From positions 558,001 through 622,000 of the forward strand of contig NZ_KE383929.1 of NCBI RefSeq assembly GCF_000422825.1: a DNA stretch of 64,000 bases, given 5' to 3'. The notes beneath the pieces were generated by a model. The model was given only the letters and a program-made list of their open reading frames with translations, did no database searches and was not told where the DNA came from. This DNA is from Nocardioides insulae DSM 17944. Lineage in GTDB: Bacteria; Actinomycetota; Actinomycetes; Propionibacteriales; Nocardioidaceae. The stretch's first letter is position 1. Every line of letters starts with the position of its first letter. Shown here in pieces: positions 36,542 to 44,837 of the stretch. The position numbers and the translations under genes are program-made.

Positions 36542-38977
36542 TCAGGGCGGTCCGTCGCGCACCCTGACCTCGATCGCCCCCGCTTCGTCCCCCTCCCCCG
36601 ACTCGGTGCCGACCCCAGCGGTCCTCGGCCGGCCGAGGACCGCGACCGCGCCGTCCCGGTCGGTGCGGTACACGTCCGCACCGGCGCCTTCCAGCGCCTC
36701 CAAGGTGGGCTCGGCCGGGTGTCCGTACTCGTTGTCGCCACCCACCGACACCACCGCCACCTCCGCCTCCAGCGCTGCGAGCCAGGCGGCGTCCTGGAAC
36801 CTGCTGCCGTGATGCGGCACCTTCACCACGTCGACCTGGAGCCCGCTCGTGGCCCGGCCCAACGCCGCCTGGGCGGGTGGTTCGACGTCCCCGGTGAGGA
36901 GCATCCGCACCCCCGCCACCTCCACCAGTAGGACGACGCTGGCGTCGTTGGCCGCCGACTCCCCCTGCCCGAGGGACACGGCCCCCGGAACGGGCCCGAT
37001 GACCTGGTAGGTCGCCTCCCCGACACCACCGGATTCGCCGTACGCCGCAGCGCGCAGCGGCACCCCTGCCCGATCGGCCAGGGCGTGCACTCGGCGAGCA
37101 CCATCGGCCGGTTCTTCCAGCGGCGAGGCAAGGATCTGCCCCACCGGCCGCTCACCGAGGAGTCCGTCGAGCCCTCCCACGTGATCGGAGTGGAAGTGGG
37201 TGAGGACCACCAGGGGAACCTGCTCGATCCGGAGCTCGTCGAGGCAACGATCGAGCAGATCCGGCTCGGGCCCGGTGTCGACCACCACCGCCCGGTCCGG
37301 GCCGGCGCGGATCACCAGGGCGTCCCCCTGGCCCACATCGCAGGCGACGAGCGCCCAGTCGGCGGGCGGCCAGGCACCGGAGGGGGACCCGGGCCCCCAG
37401 GCGGCCGAGGGTGCGGTCACCACCGCCACCATCGCGATGGCGCAAAGGATTCCTCCCGCCGGGTGCCGCAAGACCCGCGGACCAGCCAGCGCGAGCAACA
37501 GGCTGAGCAGCGTGAGCAGACCGAGCGCCAGGGGTCCGCTGCCCCAGGCGATCTCGGCCACCGGCAACGCGGCGCCCCGCTCGGCGACCAGGATCACCCA
37601 GGCCACGCACCATCCGGCAAAGGTGCCGATCCGTTGGGCGGCACCCAGCCAGACCAGCGCCACCAGACCGCCGAGCAGCCCGAGCACCGTGGCCGGGCCC
37701 ACCACGGTCTGGACAAGCAGATTGGCCACCACCGCCACCATGCTCACCTGACCCGAGATCGCCGCGATGACGGGAAGGCAGGCGAGCTGGGCCGCAGCCG
37801 GGACGGCGATCGCCTCCGCACACCACCGCGGGAGCCAGCGAGCCAACGCGTCGCGCCACGGCGGGCCGAACACCAGGATCCCTGCGGTCGCCAGCACGGA
37901 CAGCGCGAAGCCGGCCGAGACCGCCAGCCAGGGGTCGACCAGGAGCAGACCCAGCACCGAGAGCCCCAGTGCCCGCAGGGCACGCTGAGCGCCGTTGCTC
38001 CCCATCGCGATCAGACCGACCGTGCCCATCGCAGCCGCTCTGACCACGCTCGGCTCGGTGCGGGCCAGCAGCACGAAGCCGAGGATCCCGAGTGCGCCGA
38101 CGAGCAGGAGCCATCGCCCCCGGACCCGGCACCATCGCGCCACGACGAGAAGGAAACCCACGACCAGGGTGAGGTTGGTGCCGGAGACGGCGAGCAGATG
38201 GGTCAGGCCGGTGGTCCGGAAGTCGGCGGCAAGGTCCGGCCGGATCGCCTGGTCGTCGCCGTCGACGAGCGCCGGCACCAGGGCCGCCTGGTCGGCGGGG
38301 CGGGCCGCCACCGCCGACCGCACGGCGGCCCGGAGATGCGCGGCACCCCGCCACCACAGGTCCGGCCCGGCGAGGACCTCCGGGGCGCCGCGTGCGGCGG
38401 CGAACGCGGCCTCCTCCCCCTCACCGGGCCCGAGCCGCGCGCCCAGCCTGACCCGCGCACCGAGCGGAATCTCGGCCCAGGTCTGATCGCCACTGACCAG
38501 CACCTCGGCACCGAGTCGGTAGGAATGGCCCCGCCCGGTCACCTGCTGCACCCGAAGCCGGAGCATCCAGCGTGGGCCGTACGCCGTCTCCACCCGCCGA
38601 ACGTCCGAGCTCACCTGTCCCTGGAGAGTGACGGCCGCACGATCCCGGCCGAGCTCGGCGACCGGGCTCCCCTCCGCCTGGGTGGAGCGGAGCAGCAGCC
38701 CGGCACCGCTGACCGCCGCGACCAGCAGGGTCACGAGCAACGTCGCGCGCCAGCGTGGGCTACGCAGCACCACCGCGAGCGCCATCAGCCCGACGACCCC
38801 GGCCATGACCAGCACCCAGGCAGGGAGGTGATCGTGCCCGGAGAGTGCGGCCGCGGCGAGCGTGCCGATCCATGAGGCAGCGCCCAGTGCCGGCAGTCTC
38901 AGGTCCGCACGTACGGCGGCACCGAGCCATCCCCTGGAGGCGTCCGCAGCCTCCTCGCTCTCGGGCAGCCGCGGCAC
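36542..38977 (-). CDS. comEC: ComEC/Rec2 DNA-uptake channel with MBL domain
   Basis: 811 residues. An N-terminal DUF4131-like region, a central Competence domain with about ten transmembrane helices (VPALVDGDDQAIRPDLAADF, HLLAVSGTNLTLVVGFLLVV), and a C-terminal metallo-beta-lactamase domain with LTHFHSDHVGGLDGLLG. ComEC carries single-stranded DNA across the membrane; the MBL domain is proposed to degrade the other strand. The GTG start lies 3 bp after comEA stops. Competence has rarely been shown in this group, so the gene may serve another DNA-uptake role. Confidence 0.93.
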   Translation of the reverse strand: MPRLPESEEAADASRGWLGAAVRADLRLPALGAASWIGTLAAAALSGHDHLPAWVLVMAGVVGLMALAVVLRSPRWRATLLVTLLVAAVSGAGLLLRSTQAEGSPVAELGRDRAAVTLQGQVSSDVRRVETAYGPRWMLRLRVQQVTGRGHSYRLGAEVLVSGDQTWAEIPLGARVRLGARLGPGEGEEAAFAAARGAPEVLAGPDLWWRGAAHLRAAVRSAVAARPADQAALVPALVDGDDQAIRPDLAADFRTTGLTHLLAVSGTNLTLVVGFLLVVARWCRVRGRWLLLVGALGILGFVLLARTEPSVVRAAAMGTVGLIAMGSNGAQRALRALGLSVLGLLLVDPWLAVSAGFALSVLATAGILVFGPPWRDALARWLPRWCAEAIAVPAAAQLACLPVIAAISGQVSMVAVVANLLVQTVVGPATVLGLLGGLVALVWLGAAQRIGTFAGWCVAWVILVAERGAALPVAEIAWGSGPLALGLLTLLSLLLALAGPRVLRHPAGGILCAIAMVAVVTAPSAAWGPGSPSGAWPPADWALVACDVGQGDALVIRAGPDRAVVVDTGPEPDLLDRCLDELRIEQVPLVVLTHFHSDHVGGLDGLLGERPVGQILASPLEEPADGARRVHALADRAGVPLRAAAYGESGGVGEATYQVIGPVPGAVSLGQGESAANDASVVLLVEVAGVRMLLTGDVEPPAQAALGRATSGLQVDVVKVPHHGSRFQDAAWLAALEAEVAVVSVGGDNEYGHPAEPTLEALEGAGADVYRTDRDGAVAVLGRPRTAGVGTESGEGDEAGAIEVRVRDGPP

Positions 38978-38980
38978 GGT

Positions 38981-40291
38981 TCACACCGTGACCAGCGGTG
39001 CCAGCTCGGCCAGAGTGACCTCACCGATGCCGTCAACCTCGATGAGCTCGTCGACCGAGGTGAACCCACCGTGCTCGGTGCGCCAGTCGAGGATCGACTG
39101 CCCGGTCACGGGACCGACACCGGGCAGGGCGTCGAGCTGGTCGAGCGTCGCGGTGTTGAGATCGACCGGTGCCGCCGGTGACTCGGGTGCACTGGCGGCG
39201 GGCACTTCACCCGGCACCTCCGTCTGCCCCGATGCTCCTGTCTGCCCCGGCACCCGGCCCAGCACGACCTGCTCGCCGTCGACCAGCGGACGGGCGAGGT
39301 TGAGAGTGCTCAGATCCTTGGCCCGTCTGGCCCCACCTGCCGCCCGCACCGCGTCGATGACCCTCGAACCCTGTGGCAGGCTCAGCACCCCTGGGCGGCG
39401 GACCCGACCCACGACGTGCACCAGCAACTCGGCGCCGATCGCCGGCGACGTCGGGGCCGATGTTTCGGACGTGTCGGACGGCTCAGACCGCCCGGATGTC
39501 TCGAACCGCACGGCCGTATCGGCCACCTCGGTCGGCTGAACCGGCTGCCCGGCCTGGTCTGGGGCATCCAACGGAACCAGCGGAGCGGCGCTCGTCGTCG
39601 GGGAGGCAGGGGGCAGCGGTGCGGCGGCATCCCTCACCACCCACCACGAGGTGACCAACAGCCCGGCGACCAGGACGAGCACGACCGCCGTGACCTGCCA
39701 GGGACCGAGCCGCACCCGGCCGCGCAGCGTCTCGGGGACGGACCCGATCGCCGACGCGGCAACCGTGTCGCCGACCCGACCGCGCCAGTCAAGCCGACGC
39801 CGCTCGGCATGGCGCCCCGGACTCGGGACCGGAGACGACACCGGAGCAGCCGGCGCCGCGCCGGCCACCGTCGGGCTCAGGTCGGTCTCCCGCCCCGCGC
39901 CGCCCCTGGCTCCACGCACGTCGTGGGCCAGGGGCCAGGGTCCGCGACCGGGCTCCTCGTCGAGGCCCGACTCCTCCCCGACCGGTCCAGGCAGCCCGGG
40001 CTCGCGGGTGTGCGCGCCCCACCACGCATCGGGGTCAGCTCGGGGACCACTGCCGGCGCGGCCACCGGGGTCCTCGCCGGCGTGAGCGGTGCCGCGGTCG
40101 GCCACCGCTCCGGGCAAGGCCGACCCCGGCAACGCCGACCCCGGCAACGCCGACCCCGGCAGCGTTGACCCGGGCGATGAGGCGCTGCGGTCGCCCCGAT
40201 CGCTCTCCCACCCGGCCTCCCGCTCGGCTCGCACCTGGGCCAGGCGACGGTTGAGTGTCTCCAGATGCTCCGCCCGCTGACGACCTCTCAT
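38981..40291 (-). CDS. comEA: ComEA-like helix-hairpin-helix DNA receptor with long N-terminal extension
   Basis: 436 residues, longer than typical ComEA (about 200). A cytoplasmic low-complexity extension with repeated GSALP units, a single membrane helix (VTAVVLVLVAGLLVTSWWVV, about residues 205-225), a Ser/Pro linker, an SLBB-like domain (ELLVHVVGRVRRPGVLSLPQ) and a C-terminal helix-hairpin-helix pair (VDLNTATLDQLDALPGVGPV, GFTSVDELIEVDGIGEVTL). ComEA binds incoming dsDNA outside the membrane. ATG 40291 lies 6 nt after a TAGCCT -10; comEC follows after 3 bp. Confidence 0.92.
   Translation of the reverse strand: MRGRQRAEHLETLNRRLAQVRAEREAGWESDRGDRSASSPGSTLPGSALPGSALPGSALPGAVADRGTAHAGEDPGGRAGSGPRADPDAWWGAHTREPGLPGPVGEESGLDEEPGRGPWPLAHDVRGARGGAGRETDLSPTVAGAAPAAPVSSPVPSPGRHAERRRLDWRGRVGDTVAASAIGSVPETLRGRVRLGPWQVTAVVLVLVAGLLVTSWWVVRDAAAPLPPASPTTSAAPLVPLDAPDQAGQPVQPTEVADTAVRFETSGRSEPSDTSETSAPTSPAIGAELLVHVVGRVRRPGVLSLPQGSRVIDAVRAAGGARRAKDLSTLNLARPLVDGEQVVLGRVPGQTGASGQTEVPGEVPAASAPESPAAPVDLNTATLDQLDALPGVGPVTGQSILDWRTEHGGFTSVDELIEVDGIGEVTLAELAPLVTV
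40111..40170. repeat. 15-bp in-frame tandem repeat inside comEA
   Basis: Four consecutive 15-bp units of the type CCGGCAACGCCGACC. They encode the GSALP pentapeptides on the minus strand. In-frame length means copy-number change would lengthen the protein without breaking it. Confidence 0.9.
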
Positions 40292-40297
40292 GCGCCG

Positions 40298-40303
40298 AGG
40301 CTA
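40298..40303 (-). promoter_or_regulatory. -10 (TAGCCT) of comEA-comEC, leaderless
   Basis: TAGCCT on the minus strand lies 6 nt before ATG 40291, with no Shine-Dalgarno. Confidence 0.5.
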
Positions 40304-40432
40304 GGAGTGGCGCGCCGGGCCCGCCGCGGTGGCCGAGCACGCTGGGGAGGACGGCGTCCGGCGGCGACGCTGTGAACGCGGACCGGCCCGCAGCACCGCC
40401 CGGGCCCGAGTGGACGCCGGCCGGCCACCTCG

Positions 40433-41290
40433 TCACAGGGCCGGAGCCACCACCACACCGAGCATGCCTGGGCCGACGTGGGCACCCAGTGCCGCACCGA
40501 TCTCCGCCACGTAGATGGCCTCGCCGGCCAACCCTCCGGCCAGCCGCTCGGCCAGGTGATCACCCAGCGAGCGGGCGCGCTCGGGTGCGGCCATGTGGGC
40601 GACGGTGAGTTCGATCTGCCCGGCCCCGGCCGCTTCCGCGGCGAGGTCCTCGAGCCGCGCGAGCGCCCGTGCCGACGTACGCACCCTCTCCTTGGGCACG
40701 ACCAGACCGCCGTCGACGGCCAGCAGCGGCTTGACGGCGAGGGCGGAGCCCACCAGCGCCGCCGCTGCACCGATCCGCCCGCCTCGACGCAGGTGCTCGA
40801 GGGTGTCGACGTAGAAGAACGAGGTGGTCGCGTCCGCGCGCGCCAGCGCCGCGCGCACCGACTCCTCGGGGGTGCCGCCGTCGGCCAGGGCGACCGCGGC
40901 CGCGACCGCGGCGTATCCCTGGCACGGGCCGACCCCGCGCATGTCGAGCACGTGCACCGGGACCGCGGCACCGCGGGCCGCCAGCTGGGCGGACTCGACG
41001 GTGCCGGAGAGTTCGGCCGAGAGATGCACCGAGACGATCCGCTCGGCGCCCTCCTCGACCAGGCCCTGGTAGAACTCGCCGATGACCGCCGGAGCGGGCC
41101 GGGAGGTGCTCACCGGCCGACGGGCCCGCATCGCTGCCACCACGGCCCCCGGGGAGGCCTCCGCGGTCCCGTCGTCGAAGGACTCTCCGTCGATGACGAC
41201 CTGCAGTGGCAGGATCGCGATGTGGTGCTTCTGCGCCACCTCCGGCGGCAGCATCGCGGCCGAGTCGGTGACGACGGCGATGTGTCCCAT
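40433..41290 (-). CDS. DegV-family fatty-acid-binding protein
   Basis: 285 residues. MGHIAVVTDSAAMLP opens the DegV fold; SVHLSAELSGTVESAQLAA and YVDTLEHLRRGGRIGAAAAL are the lipid-contact and family motifs. DegV/FakB proteins bind fatty acids and present them to a kinase (FakA); no fakA is present in the window, so the partner is elsewhere or absent. Start ATG 41290 with TAGGGT 7 nt upstream. Usual position near comEA/leuS in actinobacteria. Confidence 0.9.
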   Translation of the reverse strand: MGHIAVVTDSAAMLPPEVAQKHHIAILPLQVVIDGESFDDGTAEASPGAVVAAMRARRPVSTSRPAPAVIGEFYQGLVEEGAERIVSVHLSAELSGTVESAQLAARGAAVPVHVLDMRGVGPCQGYAAVAAAVALADGGTPEESVRAALARADATTSFFYVDTLEHLRRGGRIGAAAALVGSALAVKPLLAVDGGLVVPKERVRTSARALARLEDLAAEAAGAGQIELTVAHMAAPERARSLGDHLAERLAGGLAGEAIYVAEIGAALGAHVGPGMLGVVVAPAL

Positions 41291-41297
41291 GGCTGGC

Positions 41298-41303
41298 ACC
41301 CTA
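41298..41303 (-). promoter_or_regulatory. -10 (TAGGGT) of degV, leaderless
   Basis: TAGGGT on the minus strand lies 7 nt before ATG 41290, partly inside the end of the adjacent kinase gene. Confidence 0.45.
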
Positions 41304-41840
41304 CTCGGGACGCCGGGCCTGGGAACCCGTCGCGTGATCGAGCCAGGCCTGCGCGGCGGCGTGCGAGCGCAGGTGGACGAGCTCGACGTGCGGTGCGGTC
41401 GCGGCCAGCTGCGCCGGGACGTCGCGGTACTTGTGCCGGGTCCGCCAGGCCCACCGGATGATGTGCTCGTCATCGGTGAGGATCGTGCGCAACGGTCCTT
41501 CGCGATTGCCGTTCCACAGTTCGGTACGGCGCAGCCGGCGCTCGACGGTACGCCGGGTGACCTGCCACATCGTCCGCGCCGTGGGCAGGTCGAGCCAGAC
41601 CAGCGTGGTCGCCCGGGCGAGCAGGACGGGTCTGGCGGTGTCGTACTGCCACTCGGTGACCCAGTCCTCGGTCGCGCTGAAGGAGGCTACGTCAGCTTCG
41701 AAACTCGGCCGCTTCGTCCAGTCGGGCCCGTGGAAGAGGGCGTCGAGCTCGACGTACGGCAGGCCCTGGCGCGACGCGATCCGTCGCGCCAGGGTGCTCT
41801 TTCCGCAGCCGGAGACACCGGCGACCAGGATCCGAGGCAC
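41301..41840 (-). CDS. P-loop nucleotide kinase-like protein
   Basis: 179 residues. P-loop GVSGCGKST at residues 8-16, then YVELDALFHGPDWTKR and LVWLDLPTARTMWQVTRR. It resembles the adenylate-kinase-like/FlaR group often annotated AAA family ATPase. The GTG start at 41840 is 2 bp after leuS stops, so it is in the leuS transcript. Substrate unknown. Confidence 0.85.
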   Translation of the reverse strand: MPRILVAGVSGCGKSTLARRIASRQGLPYVELDALFHGPDWTKRPSFEADVASFSATEDWVTEWQYDTARPVLLARATTLVWLDLPTARTMWQVTRRTVERRLRRTELWNGNREGPLRTILTDDEHIIRWAWRTRHKYRDVPAQLAATAPHVELVHLRSHAAAQAWLDHATGSQARRPE

Positions 41841-41842
41841 GC

Positions 41843-44335
41843 TCAGACGACGATGTTGACCAGCTTGGGCTCACGCACGATCACCTTGCGGATCTGCGCT
41901 CCGTCCAGCGCCCGCTGCACTGCCGGGTCGGCCAGTGCGAGCTGCTCCAGATCGGCGGCGGAGACCGACGGGGAGACCTCGAGCCGCGCCTTCACCTTGC
42001 CCTTGATCTGGACGACGGCGGTGACGGCGTCCTCGACCAGCAGGGCCGGGTCGACGCTGGGCCACCCGGCGCGGGCGACGGTGGGCTGGTGGCCGAGCCG
42101 CTCCCACATCTCCTCGGCGGTGTACGGCGCCACCAGGCTCAGCAGGATCGCCACGGCCTCGGCCGCCTCGCGCACCGCCGGGTCGGCGGGGCCGCAGCCG
42201 GAGTCGATCGCCTTACGGGTGGCGTTGACCAGCTCCATGGTGCGCGCGACCACGACGTTGAACCGGTGGCCCTCGATGAGCTGCTCGGCCTCGGCGAGGG
42301 TCTTGTGCGTCGCCTTGCGCAGCGCCGGATCACCGTCCTGGACCGCCGCGCCGGGCTCGGAGGCGACGTCGCCGGCGAGCCGCCAGGCACGCTGCAGGAA
42401 CTTCAGCGAGCCGCCGGGGCTCAGGTCGGCCCAGTCGATGTCGTCCTCGGGCGGGCCCGCGAAGACCAGGGTCAGCCGGACCGCGTCGACGCCGAACTCG
42501 TCGATCATCTCGCCGAGGTTGACGCCGTTGCCCAGGGACTTCGACATCGCCTTGCCGCCGTTGATCACCTGGCCCTGGTTGAGCAGGGCGGTGAACGGCT
42601 CGGTGAAGTCCAGCATCCCCAGGTCGTACAGGACCTTGGTGAAGAAGCGGGAGTAGAGCAGGTGCAGGATCGCGTGCTCCACGCCGCCGACGTACTGGTC
42701 GATCGGCCCCCACTCACGCAGCGCCTCCGCGTCGAACGGCGCACCCTCCTCATGAGGAGAGACATAGCGCAGGTAGTACCAGGAGGAGTCGACGAAGGTG
42801 TCCATGGTGTCGGAGTCGCGCTTGGCGGGCCCGCCACAGGTGGGGCAGTCGACGTTGACCCAGGACTCCGCGGCCGCCAGCGGCGAGACGCCCTTCGGCT
42901 TGAGGTCGGCCCCACGCAGGTCGTCTGGCAGCACCACCGGCAACTGGTCCTCCGGCACGGGTACCTCACCGCAGGTGTCGCAGTGGATGATCGGGATGGG
43001 GGCACCCCAGAACCGCTGCCGGGAGAGCAGCCAGTCGCGCAACCGGAAGTTGACGGTGCCGGTCCCGCGCCCGTCGGCCTCCAGCTGCTCGATGATCCGG
43101 TGGATGCCGGCCGCCTTGTCGTCCAGGCCGTCCAGGGCGCCGCTGTTGACGTACACGCCGTTGCCGGTGGTGGCGACCCAGCTCTGCTCGGGGTTCTCCT
43201 CGCCGGTGTCGACGACGCGTCGTACCGGGAGCCCGAACTCGCGGGCGAAGTCGAGGTCCCGCTGGTCGTGCGCCGGCACCGCCATGATCGCGCCGGTGCC
43301 GTAGTCGGCCAGCACGTAGTCGGAGGCCCACACCGGCATCTGCTCGCCGGTGAGGGGGTTGGTCGCGGTGACGCCCAGGTCGACGCCGGACTTGGGCCGG
43401 TCGCTGGCCAGACGGTCGATGTCGCTGGCCTTGCGCACCTCGGCCAGGTAGGTCTCCAGCGCGCCCCGCTGCTCCGGGGCCACGAGCTGGCCCGCGAGCG
43501 CGGCGTCGGCCGCGACGACCATGAAGGTGGCGCCGTACAGCGTGTCGGGGCGGGTGGTGAAGACCGTGACCCGCTCGGTCCCACCGGAACCGTCGGCGAG
43601 CGCGATGTCGAAGTCGACATGCGCACCCTCGGAGCGACCGATCCAGTTGCGCTGCATCGCCAGGACCCGCTCGGGCCAGGTGTCCGCCAGCGAGTCCATG
43701 TCGTCCAGCAATCGCTGGGCGTAGTCGGTGACCTTGAAGTACCACTGGTTCAGTTCGCGCTTGGTCACGACGGCACTGCAGCGCTCGCACAGACCGCCGA
43801 CGACCTGCTCGTTGGCGAGCACGGTCTGGTCGTGGGGGCACCAGTTGACCGGGCTGTTCTTGCGGTAGGCGAGGCCGCGCTCGCGGAACTTCAAGAACAG
43901 CCACTGGGTCCAGCGGTAGTACTCCGGGTCTGAGGTGTGCAGCCGGCGGGACCAGTCGAAGGAGACGGCGTACCGGCGGAAGGACTCGGCCTGGGTCTCG
44001 ATGTTGGCGTAGGTGTAGACCTTGGGGTGCTCGTCCCGCTTGATCGCGGCGTTCTCGGCGGGCAGCCCGAAGGAGTCCCAGCCGATCGGGTTGAGCACGT
44101 CGTAGCCACGCTGCCACCAGTAGCGGGCGATGATGTCGTGCAGGGCCATCACCTCGGCGTGGCCCATGTGGAGGTCGCCGCTGGGGTAGGGGAACATGGT
44201 GAGCGCGTAGCGCTTCTCCGCCCCGGCACGCTGCCCGGCCCGGAAGGGATCGATCTCCTCCCACACCGGGCGCCACTTGTCCTGCAGCGCGGCCGCGTCG
44301 TAGACCGCCTCACTCACACTCTGCTCCTGCGTCAT
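41843..44335 (-). CDS. leuS: Leucyl-tRNA synthetase
   Basis: 830 residues from ATG 44335 ([21 protein letters not shown]); ATG 44386 would sit at the 3' edge of the leader terminator and is less likely. Class I signature [19 protein letters not shown] (HMGH) and [19 protein letters not shown] (KMSKS). A CP1 editing domain is present ([19 protein letters not shown], then [15 protein letters not shown]). It charges tRNA-Leu and edits mischarged Ile/Met. The upstream leader (44388-44468) carries a Leu-rich peptide and an intrinsic terminator, so expression is probably controlled by attenuation. Confidence 0.97.
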   Translation of the reverse strand: MTQEQSVSEAVYDAAALQDKWRPVWEEIDPFRAGQRAGAEKRYALTMFPYPSGDLHMGHAEVMALHDIIARYWWQRGYDVLNPIGWDSFGLPAENAAIKRDEHPKVYTYANIETQAESFRRYAVSFDWSRRLHTSDPEYYRWTQWLFLKFRERGLAYRKNSPVNWCPHDQTVLANEQVVGGLCERCSAVVTKRELNQWYFKVTDYAQRLLDDMDSLADTWPERVLAMQRNWIGRSEGAHVDFDIALADGSGGTERVTVFTTRPDTLYGATFMVVAADAALAGQLVAPEQRGALETYLAEVRKASDIDRLASDRPKSGVDLGVTATNPLTGEQMPVWASDYVLADYGTGAIMAVPAHDQRDLDFAREFGLPVRRVVDTGEENPEQSWVATTGNGVYVNSGALDGLDDKAAGIHRIIEQLEADGRGTGTVNFRLRDWLLSRQRFWGAPIPIIHCDTCGEVPVPEDQLPVVLPDDLRGADLKPKGVSPLAAAESWVNVDCPTCGGPAKRDSDTMDTFVDSSWYYLRYVSPHEEGAPFDAEALREWGPIDQYVGGVEHAILHLLYSRFFTKVLYDLGMLDFTEPFTALLNQGQVINGGKAMSKSLGNGVNLGEMIDEFGVDAVRLTLVFAGPPEDDIDWADLSPGGSLKFLQRAWRLAGDVASEPGAAVQDGDPALRKATHKTLAEAEQLIEGHRFNVVVARTMELVNATRKAIDSGCGPADPAVREAAEAVAILLSLVAPYTAEEMWERLGHQPTVARAGWPSVDPALLVEDAVTAVVQIKGKVKARLEVSPSVSAADLEQLALADPAVQRALDGAQIRKVIVREPKLVNIVV

Positions 44336-44387
44336 CGTCGTCTGTGCTCTCTGGGCTCGGGTTGTCTCGGGTCTGCTTCCCGACATG

Positions 44388-44413
44388 AAAAAACCCCTCA
44401 CTCAGGGAGGGGT
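44388..44413 (-). terminator. Intrinsic terminator in the leuS leader
   Basis: On the minus strand ACCCCTC-N7-GAGGGGT is followed by a run of T (complement 44388-44393). It ends 52 bp before the leuS start, so transcription must read through it to make leuS. Confidence 0.85.
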
Positions 44414-44414
44414 C

Positions 44415-44439
44415 GCCGCGCTGTGCTGGTCAGCGCGGC
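44415..44439 (-). promoter_or_regulatory. First hairpin of the leuS leader
   Basis: GCCGCGCTG and CAGCGCGGC are perfectly complementary (9 bp, 7-nt loop). The leader peptide stop codon lies inside the hairpin, so a translating ribosome would disrupt it. Confidence 0.75.
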
Positions 44440-44468
44440 CGCGGAAGAAGCAGGTTCATCGACTGCAC
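44430..44468 (-). CDS. leuS leader peptide (12 residues, three consecutive Leu)
   Basis: GTG 44468 opens MQSMNLLLPRPR and stops at TGA in the first leader hairpin. A second start ATG 44459 gives MNLLLPRPR. TACGCT (complement 44475-44480) lies 6 nt before GTG 44468, so the leader would be made from a leaderless transcript. The Leu-Leu-Leu run just before a hairpin and terminator, upstream of leucyl-tRNA synthetase, is the classic layout of an amino-acid attenuator. Confidence 0.7.
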   Translation of the reverse strand: MQSMNLLLPRPR

Positions 44469-44474
44469 CCGCCC

Positions 44475-44480
44475 AGCGTA
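44475..44480 (-). promoter_or_regulatory. -10 (TACGCT) of the leuS leader transcript
   Basis: TACGCT on the minus strand, 6 nt before GTG 44468. No convincing -35. Confidence 0.5.
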
Positions 44481-44604
44481 CTCCTTTCCTCCCCTCGCTC
44501 CCCCACCGAGTCCGACGTCCCTCGCCGTGTCCCACCCCCGCATCCCCAGGTGTGTCCGGCGCACAACCGATCTGGGCAGAAATGTAAAGACCGATCGACA
44601 CTCC

Positions 44605-44618
44605 GTACCCGCAGGTAC
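44605..44618. promoter_or_regulatory. Palindrome GTACC-N4-GGTAC upstream of the candidate ncRNA promoter
   Basis: Perfect 5-bp arms around CGCA, 7 bp before the -35 at 44626. Possible operator; nothing identifies the regulator. Confidence 0.3.
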
Positions 44619-44625
44619 TTGAGAA

Positions 44626-44654
44626 TTGATCGATTCCGGCGGGCCGTGTAACAC
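44626..44654 (+). promoter_or_regulatory. Promoter for candidate plus-strand RNA
   Basis: TTGATC (44626-44631) and TAACAC (44649-44654) with 17-bp spacing, the best-spaced -35/-10 pair I found in the leuS-phoX gap. It would start transcription near 44661, away from leuS. Confidence 0.55.
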
Positions 44655-44660
44655 TCGACG

Positions 44661-44815
44661 CCAGCGCCGCCGGTGTGGTGCGCTGCTGAGCGGAAACCCC
44701 CCCATTTCGCTCAGCGGAGGCTCGTGCCGGCGGCGTCCTCCATCTCCGGCCGAGGCCCCGACGGGCTCGACGAGACAGACAGGCCCGACCGACGTCCACG
44801 TCGGCCGAGCCTGTC
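44661..44815 (+). ncRNA. Candidate structured small RNA with C7 loop
   Basis: The 370-bp gap between leuS and phoX contains no gene but a strong nested fold. The outer stem pairs CGCCGCCGG (44665-44673) with CCGGCGGCG (44727-44735). Inside it, 44683-44695 pairs with 44705-44717 around a loop ACCCCCCCA. A second hairpin at 44778-44815 could end the RNA. A C-rich loop is a hallmark of the actinobacterial 6C RNA, but that class needs two C-rich loops and only one is seen here. Identity is therefore open. Confidence 0.4.
44778..44815. terminator. Imperfect hairpin after phoX, possibly bidirectional
   Basis: GACAGGC (44778-44784) pairs with GCCTGTC (44809-44815) and CCGACGT with ACGTCGG inside it, in a long imperfect stem. 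It is 22 bp beyond the phoX stop; no clear U-tract on either strand. Confidence 0.5.
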
Positions 44816-44837
44816 GAGGAGCGGTGATTCCGGTGGC

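Noticed and set aside
44388-44480. T-box riboswitch upstream of leuS
   Set aside because: No T-box consensus bulge or specifier loop is present. The leader is short and a translated Leu-rich peptide explains it better.
44661-44815. 6C RNA assigned as such
   Set aside because: 6C RNAs have two C-rich loops; only one C7 loop is seen, so the identity is left open.
44778-44815. Clean Rho-independent terminator of phoX
   Set aside because: The stem is imperfect and there is no U-tract, so it is kept as a low-confidence hairpin only.
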